A DNA stretch of 8,603 nt. It comes from Gemmatimonadota bacterium. Lineage in GTDB: Bacteria; Gemmatimonadota; Gemmatimonadetes; Gemmatimonadales; GWC2-71-9. The DNA lies in assembly GCA_003220855.1 (NCBI GenBank), contig QHTP01000139.1, positions 1 to 8,603 of the forward strand, read 5' to 3'. Both the position numbers and the translations under genes were made by a program. Positions 6,753 to 8,603 of the stretch are shown piece after piece. How positions within the stretch are numbered: position 1 is the first letter of the stretch; the number at the start of each line of letters is the position of its first letter. The notes beneath the pieces are model-generated. The model did not search any database. It was not told where the DNA came from and saw nothing but the letters and a program-made list of their open reading frames with translations.

Positions 6753-8335
6753 GCCGCCCCCGGTCACGGGCCGGCGCGGCGTTGCTTACGCTCGCCGCCG
6801 CGGCCTGCTCCGGCGGGTCCACCGGCCCGCCTATCACCGGCAATCCGCCGCCCCCGCGGCCCCTGCTCTCCCCCACGTACCGCCCCAGCGGCCACATGGC
6901 GGCAGGCGACGTGTTCGTCCACCTGTTCGAGTGGAAGTGGACCGACATCGCGCCCGAGTGCGAGACCGTCCTCGGCCCAGCGGGCTTCGCGGCGGTGCAG
7001 GTCTCGCCCCCCGAAGAGCACAGCATCACGCCCAACCACGACTGGAGCGAGCGCTACCAGCCGGTGCGCTACAACATCGCCCGGAGCAGGTCCGGGACCC
7101 AAGCCGAATTCACCGACATGGTGTCGCGCTGCGCGGCCGTCGGCGTCGGCATCTACGTGGACGCCGTGATCAATCACATGACCAACTTCCCGAGCCCGGG
7201 GATCGGCTCGGACAGCTCGCCCTATTCGAAGTACGACTATCCCGGCCTCTATACATCGGCCGACTTCCATCCGCCGTGCACGGTCAGTAACTACGCGGAC
7301 GCGGCGAACGTGCAGGATTGCGAGTTGTTCGGGCTCCCGGACTTGAACACGGGCAAGGATGCGGTGCGCCGCAAGATCGCGGCGTACCTGATCATGCTCG
7401 CGCGGATGGGCGTCGCGGGCTTTCGCATCGACGCCGCCAAACACATCCAACAGGTGGAATTGGACGACATCCTCAACATCGTGGATTCTACGATGACGGC
7501 GGAAGGGCGCCCCATTCCGTACTACTTCCTCGAGGTGAGCGGCGGAGCAGGCGAGGCGCTGTCGCCGCGCGACTACTTCGGCGAGGCCTACGCATCCGGC
7601 GGCGCGGCCGACATCACCGAATTCACGTTCGTCGGCGTCGGCGACAAATTCCGACAGATCGGCGGACAGCACATCTCGCAACTCAACCCCAACGGGTCGC
7701 CGGGCAACCAGTTCTCGCCAACCGCGTGGGGGCTCATGCCCCCGGACAAAGCGGTGGTCTTCCTGCAAAACCACGACACCCAGCACCAATGCGGCATCAG
7801 TTATCGTGACGGCAACGTGTTCCGCGTGGCCAACGTGTGGGTGCTGGCGCAGCCGTACGGCTACCCGTCGATTCTGTCGAGCTACGCGTTCAACTGCCCC
7901 GCGGAGAACTCGATGGGCCCGCCATCGGACGCGAATGGCTGGACCGTCGCCGTGAACTGCGCGTCCAGTCTCGAGACCGCCACCGACGGCGAATGGGTCT
8001 GCGAGCACCGCGACCCGTACCTTCGCGGCATGGTCGCGTTCCGGAAACTGGTCGCCGGCTCTGATGTAAACGACTGGTGGGACGACGGCGCTAACGCCAT
8101 CGCGTTCTCGCGCGGCAACAGGGGGTTCGTGGCGATCAGCCGGGAGGGTGTGCCCGTGGACACCACGATCACGACGGGCATGCCGCCGGGCACCTACTGC
8201 GATATTCTCACCGGCGGACTGGTCATGGGATCTTGCGTCGGCGCCGCGCTCGTCGTGGACTCGAGCAATGCCGTCCACGTTCACCTCGCGTCCAATACCG
8301 CGGTCGCGATCGACGCTGCGACCAAGCTGCCGTGA
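6749..8335 (+). CDS. GH13 alpha-amylase, animal/Streptomyces type, predicted surface lipoprotein
   Basis: Endo-hydrolase of alpha-1,4-glucosidic bonds in starch, 528 residues from a TTG start at 6749. This start overlaps the upstream TGA as TTGA and gives a clean lipoprotein signal: MSRPRSRAG, hydrophobic core, LAAAAC with lipidated Cys20. A Pro-rich linker (about 27-46) precedes the catalytic domain, which opens with FVHLFEWKWTDIAPECE. The GH13 regions are DAVINH (138-143), GFRIDAAKH (224-232, nucleophile Asp228), FLEVSGG (acid/base Glu262) and FLQNHD (transition-state stabiliser Asp343). Cys pairs match four disulfides of pig pancreatic amylase: 71/128, 177/191, VNC/WVCEH and TYCD/GSC. A C-terminal beta-domain runs to the end (GNRGFVAISREG, GTYCDILTGG). 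Chloride ligands Arg226 and Asn341 are present, but the third (Arg337 in pig) is Ser374. By anchor, fold and position it is a SusG analogue. Substrate specificity and chloride dependence are inferred. Confidence 0.93.
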   Translation: MSRPRSRAGAALLTLAAAACSGGSTGPPITGNPPPPRPLLSPTYRPSGHMAAGDVFVHLFEWKWTDIAPECETVLGPAGFAAVQVSPPEEHSITPNHDWSERYQPVRYNIARSRSGTQAEFTDMVSRCAAVGVGIYVDAVINHMTNFPSPGIGSDSSPYSKYDYPGLYTSADFHPPCTVSNYADAANVQDCELFGLPDLNTGKDAVRRKIAAYLIMLARMGVAGFRIDAAKHIQQVELDDILNIVDSTMTAEGRPIPYYFLEVSGGAGEALSPRDYFGEAYASGGAADITEFTFVGVGDKFRQIGGQHISQLNPNGSPGNQFSPTAWGLMPPDKAVVFLQNHDTQHQCGISYRDGNVFRVANVWVLAQPYGYPSILSSYAFNCPAENSMGPPSDANGWTVAVNCASSLETATDGEWVCEHRDPYLRGMVAFRKLVAGSDVNDWWDDGANAIAFSRGNRGFVAISREGVPVDTTITTGMPPGTYCDILTGGLVMGSCVGAALVVDSSNAVHVHLASNTAVAIDAATKLP

Positions 8336-8345
8336 GGTTCAAGGA

Positions 8346-8603
8346 TTACGCCGCGCGCGTCGCCGCGGCGGGCGCCGGGCCCGCGTCGATGAGCTGCTTC
8401 GAGACGGGGTCAATGCGCAGATTGAGGCCTTCCAACGAGTGTGCGCCCAAGAGGATAAGGTCTCCGGGCTCAGCAAACACCGCCTCGTCCCAGGTTTGGA
8501 TCCCGACCACCCGGAGGATCACCCCGCCGGTCCAGCGAGCCAGGACCGTGCCGTCCGCCTGGCGAAAATGCCGCTCGTTGACGCGCGCGATGCCGAGCGA
8601 CTC
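8346..8603 (-). CDS. Retropepsin-like aspartic protease family protein, C-terminal part (5'-truncated)
   Basis: On the minus strand a frame runs open from the right edge for 85 codons to TAA (complement of 8346-8348). No start lies in the window. The translation reads ESLGIARVNERHFRQADG at the edge, then EPGDLILLGAHSLEGLNL, IDPVSKQLIDAGP and an Ala-rich tail. This resembles the C-terminal half of small bacterial retropepsin-like aspartyl proteases, whose members typically carry a GxxxLLGxxxLxxxxLxVDP block. The catalytic Asp-Thr/Ser-Gly motif should lie upstream, outside the window, so activity cannot be judged. Its stop is only 10 nt from the amylase stop, in convergent orientation. Codon composition is like that of its neighbours. 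The family call comes from remembered sequence pattern only. It has no evident link to starch use. Confidence 0.7.
   Translation of the reverse strand, partial: ESLGIARVNERHFRQADGTVLARWTGGVILRVVGIQTWDEAVFAEPGDLILLGAHSLEGLNLRIDPVSKQLIDAGPAPAAATRAA

Larger units (their letters stand above)
2048..8335 (+). other. Predicted starch-utilisation transcription unit (SusC-SusD-amylase)
   Basis: Three genes on one strand are separated by 13 nt and by a 4-nt overlap, leaving no room for internal promoters or terminators. The two downstream starts are coupled to the preceding stop codons. The products form a functional chain at the outer membrane: hydrolysis, binding and TonB-driven import. Whether the FG-GAP gene upstream belongs to the same transcript is open, because the 65-bp gap contains a candidate promoter. 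No regulator, inner-membrane sugar transporter or periplasmic glucosidase lies within the window. Confidence 0.8.

Noticed and set aside
8361..8385. GC-rich hairpin (GCGGGC stem at 8368-8373 with 8379-8384) as the operon terminator
   Set aside because: No T-tract follows on either strand, and it lies within the Ala/Pro-rich coding end of the minus-strand gene, where GC palindromes arise by composition.

Overview
The window is high-GC, tightly packed, gene-dense bacterial DNA. Four genes lie on the + strand and one truncated gene on the - strand. An outer-membrane SusC/SusD pair, an FG-GAP/ASPIC repeat protein and strong G/C at third codon positions together suggest Gemmatimonadota or a similar soil phylum with Sus-like systems (inference). 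A GC-rich Bacteroidota or Acidobacteriota is less likely. No RNA gene, insertion sequence or CRISPR array was seen.

Layout: (1) 1-1982, the C-terminal ~660 residues of an exported FG-GAP/VCBS protein with an ASPIC/UnbV domain; its start lies upstream of the window. (2) 1983-2047, the only real intergenic gap on the + strand. It holds a candidate sigma70-type promoter, two CACGTG palindromes 22 bp apart and the ribosome site of the next gene. (3) 2048-5098, a SusC/RagA-type TonB-dependent outer-membrane transporter. (4) 5112-6752, a SusD/RagB-type surface glycan-binding lipoprotein. (5) 6749-8335, a GH13 alpha-amylase of the animal/Streptomyces type with a lipoprotein signal, starting at a TTG that overlaps the susD-like stop codon. 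(6) 8346-8603, minus strand, the C-terminal part of a retropepsin-like aspartic protease family protein, convergent with the amylase and cut by the window edge.

Functionally, genes 3-5 look like a minimal starch utilisation operon comparable to SusC-SusD-SusG of Bacteroides. A lipid-anchored amylase would cut starch or other alpha-1,4-glucan at the surface, the SusD-like protein would bind the oligosaccharides, and the SusC-like channel would import them using TonB energy. The amylase is what points to the substrate. It keeps all three catalytic carboxylates and four disulfide pairs of animal alpha-amylases, but the third chloride ligand is replaced by serine and two active-site positions differ from the usual consensus. 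The role of the upstream FG-GAP/ASPIC protein is unknown.
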